From Kutzneria viridogrisea (lineage in GTDB: Bacteria > Actinomycetota > Actinomycetes > Mycobacteriales > Pseudonocardiaceae), in the NCBI GenBank assembly GCA_014138725.1, contig JACJID010000008.1, forward strand, positions 248,001 to 312,000: a stretch of 64,000 nt of DNA, in the 5' to 3' direction. Made by a program: the position numbers and the translations under genes. Position 1 is the first letter of the stretch. The number at the start of each line of letters is the position of its first letter. Shown here piece after piece: positions 17,117 to 24,871 of this stretch. The notes beneath the pieces are model-generated. The model was given only the letters and a program-made list of their open reading frames with translations, was not told the DNA's origin and searched no databases.

Positions 17117-18378
17117 AGCTGACCGTCGTTGGGGGCGGCTCCACGTACACCCCGGAGCTGGTCGACGGCATCGCGGGCCGTCGCACGAGCCTGGAGGTCG
17201 ACGAGATCGTCCTGGTCGACCCGGACGCGCACCGGCTGTCGATCGTCGGGGAGTTCAGCAGGCGCCTGCTGGCGCACGCCGGGCACCCCGCCAAGGTGCG
17301 CACCACCAGTTCGCTGGAGGAGGGTGTCGAGGGTGCGTCCGCCGTACTGCTGCAACTGAGGGTCGGCGGCCAGCAGGCCCGGCGCTCGGACGAGACCTTC
17401 CCGCTGGTCTGCGACTGCGTCGGCCAGGAGACCACCGGCGCTGGCGGACTGGCCAAGGCCCTGCGCACGGTGCCGGTGGTGCTGGACATCGCCGAACGGG
17501 TGCGGGCGATCGCCGGTGAGGACACGTGGATCGTGAACTTCACCAACCCGGTGGGCATCGTGACCCGCGCGCTGCTGCAGGCGGGCCACCGGGCGGTGGG
17601 CCTGTGCAACGTGGCGATCACCTTCCAGCGCTGGACCTCCGCGCTGCTGGGGCTGCGTCCCGAGCAGGTGCGGCTGGACCACGTGGGGCTCAACCACCTC
17701 ACCTGGGAACGCGGTGTGCACGTGGACGGCAAGGACGTGCTGCCGCAGCTGCTCGCCGACCACGCGGAGGGCCTGGCCGAGCACATCGGCCTGCCCGCTT
17801 CGCTGATGCGCCGACTCGGCGTGGTCCCCTCCTACTACCTCAAGTACTTCTACGGTCACGACGAGGTGGTTGCCAAGCAGCGCAAGGAGAAGCCGCGCGC
17901 CGACGTGGTCAGCGAGGTGGAGTCGCAGCTGCTGGACATCTACGCGGACCCGTCCGTGGTGACCAAGCCCGAGCAGCTGTCCAAGCGCGGTGGCGCCTAC
18001 TACTCGGAGGCGGCCGTACAGCTGGTGCACTCGCTGACCAGCCGCGCCGCGGGCGAGGAGCACGTGGTGAACGTGCGCAACGGCGGCACGCTGCCGTTCC
18101 TGCCCGATGACGCCGTGATCGAAGTACCATCCATTGTGGACTCAGCTGGGGCGAAACCGCTGCCGGTGCGCCCTGTCGAACCCGCGTACGCCGGGCTGAT
18201 CGCCCACGTCACCGGGTACGAGTACCTGGCGCTGGAGGCGGCGGTGCACGGCGGCCGGGACCGGGTGGCCGACGCGCTGCTGGCGCACCCGCTGATCGGG
18301 CAGCACGCCATCGCCGACCGGCTGGCCGACGAGCTCGTCGCGCAGAACAAGGACCTGCTGCCGTGGGCGAAGGCATGA
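17113..18378 (+). CDS. GH4 6-phospho-beta-glucosidase-like glycosidase
   Basis: A 421-residue NAD+- and Mn2+-dependent glycoside hydrolase family 4 enzyme. The N-terminal Rossmann motif is VVGGGSTYTPELVDG. FTNPVGIVTRAL, the metal-binding Cys in GLCNVAITF and the His in HVGLNHLTW follow. GH4 enzymes of this subgroup split 6-phospho-beta-glucosides by a redox-elimination mechanism. Import here is by ABC transporter, which delivers unphosphorylated sugar, so the kinase directly downstream may supply the 6-phosphate. The ATG has an AGGAG site and overlaps the permease stop. Confidence 0.85.
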   Translation: MKLTVVGGGSTYTPELVDGIAGRRTSLEVDEIVLVDPDAHRLSIVGEFSRRLLAHAGHPAKVRTTSSLEEGVEGASAVLLQLRVGGQQARRSDETFPLVCDCVGQETTGAGGLAKALRTVPVVLDIAERVRAIAGEDTWIVNFTNPVGIVTRALLQAGHRAVGLCNVAITFQRWTSALLGLRPEQVRLDHVGLNHLTWERGVHVDGKDVLPQLLADHAEGLAEHIGLPASLMRRLGVVPSYYLKYFYGHDEVVAKQRKEKPRADVVSEVESQLLDIYADPSVVTKPEQLSKRGGAYYSEAAVQLVHSLTSRAAGEEHVVNVRNGGTLPFLPDDAVIEVPSIVDSAGAKPLPVRPVEPAYAGLIAHVTGYEYLALEAAVHGGRDRVADALLAHPLIGQHAIADRLADELVAQNKDLLPWAKA

Positions 18379-19397
18379 AGGCGGCGGTACTGGCCATCGA
18401 CGGTGGCAACAGCAAGACCGACGTGCTGCTGGTGGACGAGGAGGGGACCGTGCTGGCACACGTGCGCGGCCCCGGCGCGTCCCCGCAGAACATCGGGTTG
18501 CGGCCGAGCCTGGAGGCGTTCGACCGGATGGCTGGCGAGGCCGCGGCGAAGGCGGGGCTGAGCACGGCCAAACCCTTCGCCCGGCACACCGCGGCCTACC
18601 TGGCCGGTGCCGACCTGCCCCGCGAGGAGGAGGTGCTGCAACGGGAGTTCGACCGGCTCGGCTGGTCGGACAGCTCGGTGGTCGCCAACGACACCTTCGC
18701 GCTGCTGCGCTCGGGCACCACCGACGGGGTCGGCGTGGCGGTGGTCTGCGGCGCGGGCATCAACTGCGTGGGCGTGGCACGGGACGGCCGGGTGCACCGC
18801 TTCCCCGCACTGGGGCGTATCTCCGGCGACTGGGGCGGCGGCTCGCAGCTGGGCGGGGAGGCGCTGTGGTGGGCGGTGCGCGCCGCCGACGGGCGCGGAC
18901 CGGACACGGCCCTGCTGCCGGCGCTGCTGGCCCACTTCGGCATGGACGACATCCAGGACGTGGTGGCGGGCCTGCACTTCGAGGAGATCAGCGGCGAGGT
19001 GGTGCACGAGCTGTGCCCGCTGCTGTTCCGCGTGGCCGCCGAGGGCGACCGGGTCGCGGGCGAGGTGGTGCGGCGGCTGGTCGAGGAGGTCACCGTGCTG
19101 GCGACGGTGTCGCTGCGGCGGCTGGACCTGCTCGGCGAGCGGGTGGACGTGGTGCTCGGCGGCGGGGTGCTGGCCAACGCGGGCGCGGAGGTGATCGGCG
19201 AGATCACCGCGGGCTGCCACGAGGTGGCGCCGCTGGCCGAGGTGCACGTGGTCGACCTGCCCCCGGTGGTCGGTGCCGCGCTGCTCGGCCTGGACGCGAT
19301 CGGCGCCGGGCAGGCCGCGGAGCTGCGGCTGCGCACGCACTACGTGGCCGAGCCGCAGGCCGAGCCGGTGGAACAGCAACTGGCCGCGGGCGGCTGA
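18375..19397 (+). CDS. BadF/BcrA-type sugar kinase
   Basis: A 340-residue ASKHA kinase starting MKAAVLAIDGGNSKTDVLLV, with the DGGNSKTD phosphate-1 motif, VCGAGINCVG and GDWGGGSQLG. It is coupled to the GH4 gene by an ATGA overlap and is the last gene of the operon. It is in the same broad family as the kinase at 8090-9085 but clearly diverged. The substrate is probably the imported disaccharide or the released monosaccharide; the sequence does not decide which. Confidence 0.8.
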   Translation: MKAAVLAIDGGNSKTDVLLVDEEGTVLAHVRGPGASPQNIGLRPSLEAFDRMAGEAAAKAGLSTAKPFARHTAAYLAGADLPREEEVLQREFDRLGWSDSSVVANDTFALLRSGTTDGVGVAVVCGAGINCVGVARDGRVHRFPALGRISGDWGGGSQLGGEALWWAVRAADGRGPDTALLPALLAHFGMDDIQDVVAGLHFEEISGEVVHELCPLLFRVAAEGDRVAGEVVRRLVEEVTVLATVSLRRLDLLGERVDVVLGGGVLANAGAEVIGEITAGCHEVAPLAEVHVVDLPPVVGAALLGLDAIGAGQAAELRLRTHYVAEPQAEPVEQQLAAGG

Positions 19398-19400
19398 GGC

Positions 19401-19883
19401 TCAGCTCACCGCGTGGTTCGGGACGGGGCCGGAGGCGGGCGGCGAGCTGGTGCTCGGGCCCTGGCTCGTCGTGGGCACGACAGGGGTGGTCATCAGCACC
19501 GGCGGCGTGGTCGTCGTCGTGCTGGTGGCCGTCGTCGTGCCACCGCCGCCGCTGCCACTGCCCAGCTGGGGCTGCGGGGCCGGTGCCGAGCTGCTGGGCG
19601 CGGGCGTCTTGCTCACGGTGATCGTCTTGACCGTGGGCGTGCCGTTGACGGTGACCGTGGAGACGATCACCGTCACCGGGAAGCCGTCCATCGGCGCCTG
19701 GTCGCCGCCCTGCTGTTCGTTGGTGGGCAACGGGTTGCCGCCGCGGTCCACCTTGCTGGCCGGGGCCTGCTCACCGCCGGAGGCGAGCCAGACGCCGACC
19801 GCCACGCCGACCACCGCGGCGATCGCGGCGCTGGCCGACACCGCAGACCGTAGCGGGAAACGGCGGGTACGCAGAAACTGCAC
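19401..19883 (-). CDS. Single-pass membrane-anchored protein with Ser/Thr/Pro-rich tail
   Basis: A 160-residue protein. After a basic start (MQFLRTRRFPLR) it has one hydrophobic segment (residues about 13-35), then a low-complexity extracytoplasmic region rich in Thr, Ser, Pro and Gly. A TVTVNGTPTVKTITV stretch suggests short beta-strand repeats. No catalytic motif is seen and the function is unknown. It converges with the kinase gene, leaving 3 bp between stops. The 179-bp gap upstream (19884-20062) shows no gene. Confidence 0.6.
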   Translation of the reverse strand: MQFLRTRRFPLRSAVSASAAIAAVVGVAVGVWLASGGEQAPASKVDRGGNPLPTNEQQGGDQAPMDGFPVTVIVSTVTVNGTPTVKTITVSKTPAPSSSAPAPQPQLGSGSGGGGTTTATSTTTTTPPVLMTTPVVPTTSQGPSTSSPPASGPVPNHAVS

Positions 19884-20062
19884 GGGTGTCTCCTGCCACG
19901 AGGACCGTCCTCGGTCGGCTCATCGCGGAGCACAGCGCTCGTGCTACCGAATGGAGCACCCAGTCACTCGTTCGTGGGGTAACTGCGACCGAGAAGGCCA
20001 ACAGGTTACCCCGTACGGACGCAGCCTTCCGTGCCGAACCCTGCTCTGTTCGGCCTACCAGG

Positions 20063-20830
20063 TCAAACGCGGCTGGCGAGCCTGATCATCTCGCCGAGCC
20101 GGTGGACGAGACGGTTGCCGTCGGCCGGGGCCACGGTGGCCCACTGCTGCCCGTCCCGGCCGCGGCCCAGCACGCCCACGTACCGGCCCGCCTCGGTGTC
20201 GAACCAGCTCAGCCCGGGCAGCCGACGGGCGTTGCCCTGCTGGTCGAAGGTCGCGCCCGCGATCTGGCCCAGCCGCAGCACCGGCGAAGCCAGGATCGCG
20301 GAGAGGGCCTGCTGCTGCTCGGTGGCCGAGGACCCGCCCGGTTCGGCCCAGCCGTTGACCCGCTGCCCGGGGGCGGCGACCTGGGCCGCGGGCAGGGACA
20401 CCGGCTCGCCGGGTGCCGCCGGGGTGGGCGGCAGCAGGCCGACCAGTGAGGCGGCCATCGCCGTGTCCCGGATGTAGTCCAGCCGGATCGCCCGGTCCTG
20501 CTGCACGGCCAGCACGGCGCGCTGGCCGTGCGCGACCGCGGCGGCGCGCAGCATCACGCCCTGCGCGTTGTCCACCGTGGAGATGGTGTCCAGTTGCAGG
20601 TACGGCCTGCGCAGCAGGCGCAGCGCGTCCTCCAGGTCGGGGTCCAGTTGCCGGTCGGTGACCAGCCGGCGCTCCTGTAGGTCCGCGTACACCGCGCCGC
20701 GGATACGAGCCCGCTCGTCCAGGGTCTCGCCGTGGCTGGGCACCTCGAACGGGTAGGGCACCGACCCCAGCCGCAGGTCCGCCCACAGGATGTCGAAGGC
20801 GGCCAGCGGGAGGATCGCGATGGTGGACAT
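20063..20830 (-). CDS. ESX-secretion-associated protein EspG
   Basis: A 255-residue EspG-family chaperone that binds PE/PPE-type substrates of type VII secretion in the cytoplasm. Family-like features are the N-terminal LAAFDILWADLRLGSVPYPFEVPSHG, the DNAQGVMLRAAAVAHGQRAVLAVQQD core and the C-terminal strand pair around GRYVGVLGRGRDGQQW. The ATG overlaps the PPE-like gene stop (ATGA), so the two are co-translated, as expected for chaperone and client. Confidence 0.82.
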   Translation of the reverse strand: MSTIAILPLAAFDILWADLRLGSVPYPFEVPSHGETLDERARIRGAVYADLQERRLVTDRQLDPDLEDALRLLRRPYLQLDTISTVDNAQGVMLRAAAVAHGQRAVLAVQQDRAIRLDYIRDTAMAASLVGLLPPTPAAPGEPVSLPAAQVAAPGQRVNGWAEPGGSSATEQQQALSAILASPVLRLGQIAGATFDQQGNARRLPGLSWFDTEAGRYVGVLGRGRDGQQWATVAPADGNRLVHRLGEMIRLASRV

Positions 20831-22068
20831 CAGTACCCGCCGGTCGGGTTCTCACCGATGACCGGAGGGGCGACCATCTGGCCGTCACCGAACACGTCGT
20901 CGGTCTCGACCAGGTAGCTCGGCCGCTTGTGGACCTTGTCCTCTTCCTTCTTGCCGCCACGCCCGCCTGCGCCACCCATGCCCCCAGGGGCACCAGCGCC
21001 GCCACGGGCCCCCGCGCCGCCGCGCGCCGCGTCCTCGGCGCCCATCGCCCCGGCACCGGCCGAGGAGCCCGCGCCCGGACGGCCGCCGCCGGCCGAGGAG
21101 GTGCCGCCGGCACCCGCGCCGCGAGCGCCCCCGGCACCGCCGCCGTAACCACCGGCGCCGCCAGGACCGAAGGCACCGCCGAAGCCGCCCTGCGTGCTCG
21201 GGGACGCGTTCGGGTTGTAGCCCTGCGGCACCTGCGGGTTCTGGTTGTAGCCGCCCTGGGGCAGGTCAGGGGTGTAGCCAGCGATCTGGGTCGGGCCGGT
21301 GTACTGCGTGTTCGGGTAGCCGCCCGGCTGGTTGTAGCCGCCCTGGCCCAGCTGGCCGGGGACCTGGTGGCCGCTCTGGCCGCCGCCCTGGCCCGAGTAG
21401 CCGCGGTTGCCGCCACCGCCGCCCTGAGCGCCGACCCCGTAGGCCGCGCCGCCGAAGCTGCCGCCGGGGCCACCGGTACTGCCGCTCGGCATGGTCGTGC
21501 CCGCCCCGCCGTTGCCGCCGAGGTCCGGCGGGGGCAGGAACGGCGGGATGGTCGAGGAGGCGTGTTGCAGCGTGGTGTCCCGGGTGGAGATGACCTCGAT
21601 CGCCTTGTCCTTGGCGTCCACGGACTTCTCGTGCTGGGAGTACATGTCGAAGGGCAGCGTGAGCATCTTGATCGGGTTGGTCGCCGCGTCCTGGATCATG
21701 TCCTTCGGCTTGAACGGCACCGGCTCCGGCATGTCCGCCTTGGCCTTGGCCGAGGCGTCCGCCTGCTGGTGCACCGCGTCACCGGTCTTGCTGAAGTTGT
21801 CGGCGCTGTCGGCGCTCCAGTCGCGGACCTTCGCCAGGTGGGCGCGCGCCATGTCGGCGGCAGCACCTTCCCAGTGGGACTGCGAGCCGTTGATGGCCGC
21901 GTCCAGGTCCACCGCGGACTGCCGCAGCGAGTGCGCGATCTTGTGCCAGGTGTCGCCGACCGCGTAGACCTGCGCGGGGTCGTTCTGGTTGACGACCTGC
22001 GACTTGAGCACCTCGTGGGAGTTGCTCGCGTAGTTCTCGTTGATGCCAGGAACCGCCGGCTGTGTCAT
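20830..22068 (-). CDS. PPE/WXG-like ESX substrate with Gly/Gln-rich C-terminus
   Basis: A 412-residue protein. The N-terminal 170 residues are helical, with a WXG-type hairpin in SQSHWEGAAADMARAHL. The remainder is a long low-complexity tail rich in Gly, Gln, Tyr, Asn and Ala, containing repeated QGGYNQ units and ending with a charged stretch (KKEEDKVHKR). This resembles PPE-domain or EspB-like secreted proteins. The ATG at 22068 was chosen where homology to helical domains starts. It is coupled to EspG. Confidence 0.75.
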   Translation of the reverse strand: MTQPAVPGINENYASNSHEVLKSQVVNQNDPAQVYAVGDTWHKIAHSLRQSAVDLDAAINGSQSHWEGAAADMARAHLAKVRDWSADSADNFSKTGDAVHQQADASAKAKADMPEPVPFKPKDMIQDAATNPIKMLTLPFDMYSQHEKSVDAKDKAIEVISTRDTTLQHASSTIPPFLPPPDLGGNGGAGTTMPSGSTGGPGGSFGGAAYGVGAQGGGGGNRGYSGQGGGQSGHQVPGQLGQGGYNQPGGYPNTQYTGPTQIAGYTPDLPQGGYNQNPQVPQGYNPNASPSTQGGFGGAFGPGGAGGYGGGAGGARGAGAGGTSSAGGGRPGAGSSAGAGAMGAEDAARGGAGARGGAGAPGGMGGAGGRGGKKEEDKVHKRPSYLVETDDVFGDGQMVAPPVIGENPTGGY

Positions 22069-22099
22069 CGCTGTCCTACCCCCTGCTTCGCAATCCTGT

Positions 22100-22627
22100 T
22101 CAGGCCGACGGCAACTTCGGCTCAACGAGCTTGGCGGCGTTCTCCGCCAACGGGCACGCACTCGGCTTGTCCGGCCTGTCCTGGGCGAGCACGCCAATGC
22201 TGGAGTGCTGCGTGACAGCCAGGCGGAAGATGCACGAGTTGTCGCTCTCCTTGACGACCTTCATCGCCTGGTGCGAACCGACCGGCATCTTGGTCGCGGT
22301 CCCGCCGTCGTTATTCAGCTCGTCGATCCCGCCCTTCTTGACGACGGTGACGATCACGTAGACGGATCCGGAGTTGTTGTACTGGCAGGTGTCGCCACCG
22401 GAGAACCCGGATTCCTTCAGCCCCAGCTGCGTCACTTCCGCAGCCGTCAGCAGCGAGCACGGCTTCACGCTGTCCAACGAGGCACCCGAGGCGGAGGACG
22501 TGGTGGAGGTCCCGGCCGCCGCCGAGGTGGTCTCCGGTGAGGGGGTGCCCTGCGCGCCGCCACCGCAGGCGGCGACCGCGAGCATCAGCCCCGCGCCGAT
22601 GAGCCCGACTGCTGCTGAGGACCTCAC
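22100..22627 (-). CDS. DUF3558 lipoprotein
   Basis: A 175-residue surface lipoprotein. The signal peptide ends at LAVAACGGG, followed by a Ser/Thr linker. The DUF3558 core starts at the conserved DSVKPCSLLTAAEV, with paired cysteines (CQYNN; NSCIFRL; SACPLAE). The function of DUF3558 is unknown, but it is often near ESX genes in this order. The GTG start overlaps the stop of the upstream WXG-like gene (GTGA). Confidence 0.82.
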   Translation of the reverse strand: MRSSAAVGLIGAGLMLAVAACGGGAQGTPSPETTSAAAGTSTTSSASGASLDSVKPCSLLTAAEVTQLGLKESGFSGGDTCQYNNSGSVYVIVTVVKKGGIDELNNDGGTATKMPVGSHQAMKVVKESDNSCIFRLAVTQHSSIGVLAQDRPDKPSACPLAENAAKLVEPKLPSA

Positions 22628-23091
22628 GCGTAGCTTCCCGATCCGTCGACGCGGTGCTTCCCGGCCTGGTCGGCACCGTGGTAGTTGTTCACGCTGGTCT
22701 GGATGGTGCGCTTGAGCTCGTCCAGGCTCTGCTCGAACTTGAGCAGCATCCCCTCAGCCGAACCCGCACCACCGCTGGCGATCTGCGTGTTGCGGTCACT
22801 GACCTGCTGCGCGTAGCCCTGACCGAGCTGCATGGACATCCCAGCGGCGTTCTTCAGGTTCGCCCGCGCCGCCGAAATGGCGGTCTGGATGTCGGAGAGC
22901 TTGCTGTTGATCAGTTCGGCGGTGTTGCCGTCGACGGCGAAGCTGCCCGCGGTCGCCGCGGCGGCCACGCCCTCCATGGCTGTGATCATCGCCCCGAAGC
23001 CGAAGATGTCGGCGCCGTTCTCCTTGGAGAACTGCTGCTGGGCGTAGTTCGCGGTGTTGCCCGCGCCCTGATCTGCGCCTGGTGTCGACAT
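22624..23091 (-). CDS. WXG100/ESAT-6-like small helical protein
   Basis: A 155-residue, mostly helical, Ala/Gln-rich protein without a signal peptide. It lacks a perfect Trp-x-Gly, but the size, heptad pattern (ELINSKLSDIQTAISAARANL) and location with EspG, PPE-like and DUF3558 genes support an ESX-linked role. The ATG at 23091 has a GGGGAGAG ribosome-binding site. It heads a four-gene operon: WXG-like, DUF3558, PPE-like, EspG. Confidence 0.65.
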   Translation of the reverse strand: MSTPGADQGAGNTANYAQQQFSKENGADIFGFGAMITAMEGVAAAATAGSFAVDGNTAELINSKLSDIQTAISAARANLKNAAGMSMQLGQGYAQQVSDRNTQIASGGAGSAEGMLLKFEQSLDELKRTIQTSVNNYHGADQAGKHRVDGSGSYA

Positions 23092-23229
23092 GGCTCTCCC
23101 CACCCGATGCTCGCTGCCGTGCACTGATGCTAGCGAATCGCCCACTCGGACGTAGGGCAGTTGGCCCAGGTTCCCCATGGGCGCGAAGTCACACGAACGG
23201 TTCAGCGCGAGTCGGGCATTGCGGACGTT

Positions 23230-23751
23230 TCAGGCATTCAGCGGCAATTTGGGGTCGATGACGAAGGCCACCTTCAACGCGTCGTAGCAGGCGGTTGGCG
23301 TGTCCCCGCCACCGATCTTGCTGACCTCGATCTGCGCGCTGGAGTGCGCGGCGGCCGACAGGTAGAGCTGGCACTTGCCGGCCTCGGTGCCGGTGACCCT
23401 GCGGCCCTGGCGCTGGTTGACGGCGGTGTCGGTGGCGGTCCCGCCGAAGGTGATGTCGTTGACGCCGACGGAGGGGAACAGGCCGATGGTGGCGAAGTAG
23501 CCCTGGGGCAGCAGCCAGCCGCAGGCGCTGGTGGACCCGCCCATGAACGCGGAGTGCGCGCTGCCCGCGATGCCGAGCCTGCCGCTGTCCTGCGCGGAGA
23601 TCAGCGAGCAGGGGTCCACGTTGTCCATCGAGGACGGTCGGGCCGGGGTGCTCGGCGCGGGGGCGGAACTGCTGCTGGCGGCGCCCGATCCGCAGGCGGT
23701 CACGGCGAGCGCACCCGCGGCCAGCACGGCGGCGAGCCGGTACTTCTTCAC
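23230..23751 (-). CDS. DUF3558 lipoprotein (second copy)
   Basis: A 173-residue lipoprotein with signal peptide MKKYRLAAVLAAGALAVTAC, a Ser/Ala/Pro linker and the DUF3558 core at DNVDPCSLISAQDSGRLGI. Cysteine positions resemble the copy at 22100-22627, but overall identity looks low, so they are divergent paralogues. It lies 138 bp upstream of the ESX-like operon on the same strand. Confidence 0.8.
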   Translation of the reverse strand: MKKYRLAAVLAAGALAVTACGSGAASSSSAPAPSTPARPSSMDNVDPCSLISAQDSGRLGIAGSAHSAFMGGSTSACGWLLPQGYFATIGLFPSVGVNDITFGGTATDTAVNQRQGRRVTGTEAGKCQLYLSAAAHSSAQIEVSKIGGGDTPTACYDALKVAFVIDPKLPLNA

Positions 23752-23805
23752 GACGCCACTCCTCCACGATCACCGGCGAACGGCCAGACCCTAGCCGCAT
23801 CCGCC

Positions 23806-23842
23806 GACCTACGGTGCCGTAACCGACGGTGGCGTAGGTCGA
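23806..23842. promoter_or_regulatory. 9-bp inverted repeat, candidate operator
   Basis: CGACCTACG at 23806-23814 and CGTAGGTCG at 23834-23842 are perfect inverted copies separated by 19 bp. They lie in the divergent promoter gap between the DUF3558 gene and the SGNH hydrolase. The spacing suits a dimeric regulator on both promoters. Confidence 0.45.
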
Positions 23843-23911
23843 ACCCGAGGGTGCAAGCTGTCCAGTTGGTTGGCGAGGCCAACCTTTCTGCCTGGAAGGG
23901 GAGGACGGATC

Positions 23912-24706
23912 GTGCACAGCTGGCAGAGCTACGTCGCCATCGGGGACAGCTTCACCGAGGGGCTGGAGGACCCCGGCCCGGACGGGGCCTACCGGGGCTG
24001 GGCGGACCGCCTCGCCGAGATCATGGCGGCGGGCAACCCGGACCTGCGCTACGCGAACCTGGCGGTCCGCAGCAAGAAGATGCGGCACATCCTGGCGGAG
24101 CAGGTGCCCGCGGCCGTGGCGCTGCGACCGGAGCTGGTGTCGCTGTGCGGGGGCACCAACGACATCCTGCGACCGGGCGCCGACCCGGACGCGGTGGCCG
24201 CCCTGTTCGAGCAGTGTGTGCGGCAGCTCACCGAGGCGGGCAGCAAGGTCGTGATCTTCACCGGTATCGACACGAAGGGCGTGCCGGTGTTGCAGCGGCT
24301 GCGCGGCCGGATCGCGACCTACAACGTGCAGCTGCGGGCGATCGCCGACCGGTACGGCTGCCTGGTGGTGGACCTGTGGCCGCTGACCGCCTTGCAGGAC
24401 CGCAGGGCCTGGGCCGAGGACCGGCTGCACCCCTCACCGGAGGGGCACCGGCGGATCGCGCTGCTCGTGGCGCAGACCATCGGGGTGCGCACCGAGCAGG
24501 CCTGGGACGAGCCCTGGCCGCCCGCGCAGGAGCTGGTGGGGCTCGCGCGGCACCGCGCGGACCTGCGCTGGGCGCAGCAGTTCCTGGTGCCGTGGATCAG
24601 CCGTCGGCTGCGCGGGGTCACCTCCGGTGACGGGCTGAGCGCGAAGCGACCCGAGTTGGGGCCGTTGTGCCAGCGGTCACGTCAGGGCCAGCAGGAGAAG
24701 TGCTGA
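23912..24706 (+). CDS. SGNH/GDSL-family hydrolase
   Basis: A 264-residue cytoplasmic esterase/lipase-like protein. Block I is AIGDSFTEG (nucleophile Ser13), the oxyanion Asn is in GGTNDIL and the catalytic Asp-His pair is in DRLHPSPEGH. No signal peptide is visible. The GTG at 23912 was chosen for its strong GGGGAGG site and its position right before block I. The substrate is unknown; actinobacterial homologues include acyl-ester and carbohydrate esterases. Confidence 0.85.
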   Translation: MHSWQSYVAIGDSFTEGLEDPGPDGAYRGWADRLAEIMAAGNPDLRYANLAVRSKKMRHILAEQVPAAVALRPELVSLCGGTNDILRPGADPDAVAALFEQCVRQLTEAGSKVVIFTGIDTKGVPVLQRLRGRIATYNVQLRAIADRYGCLVVDLWPLTALQDRRAWAEDRLHPSPEGHRRIALLVAQTIGVRTEQAWDEPWPPAQELVGLARHRADLRWAQQFLVPWISRRLRGVTSGDGLSAKRPELGPLCQRSRQGQQEKC

Positions 24707-24715
24707 GTTGTTGAT

Positions 24716-24754
24716 GCGGCCGGGCGGTGCTCTCCCCAAGCACCGCCCGGCCGC
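24716..24754. terminator. Bidirectional hairpin terminator
   Basis: A perfect 16-bp stem (24716-24731 with 24739-24754; GCGGCCGGGCGGTGCT) with a 7-nt loop lies between the convergent SGNH hydrolase and SARP genes. It has no U-tract, as is common for actinobacterial terminators. Confidence 0.8.
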
Positions 24755-24871
24755 AGGGTGACAGACCCCCCTCTGGGTCCCCCAGCATCACCCCTCCGCA
24801 CCGGATCCGGAAACCGGTCCAGCGCCCGCCACCAACCTGTCACACCGCGCTGTACGGGCACTAAAAGTCAA

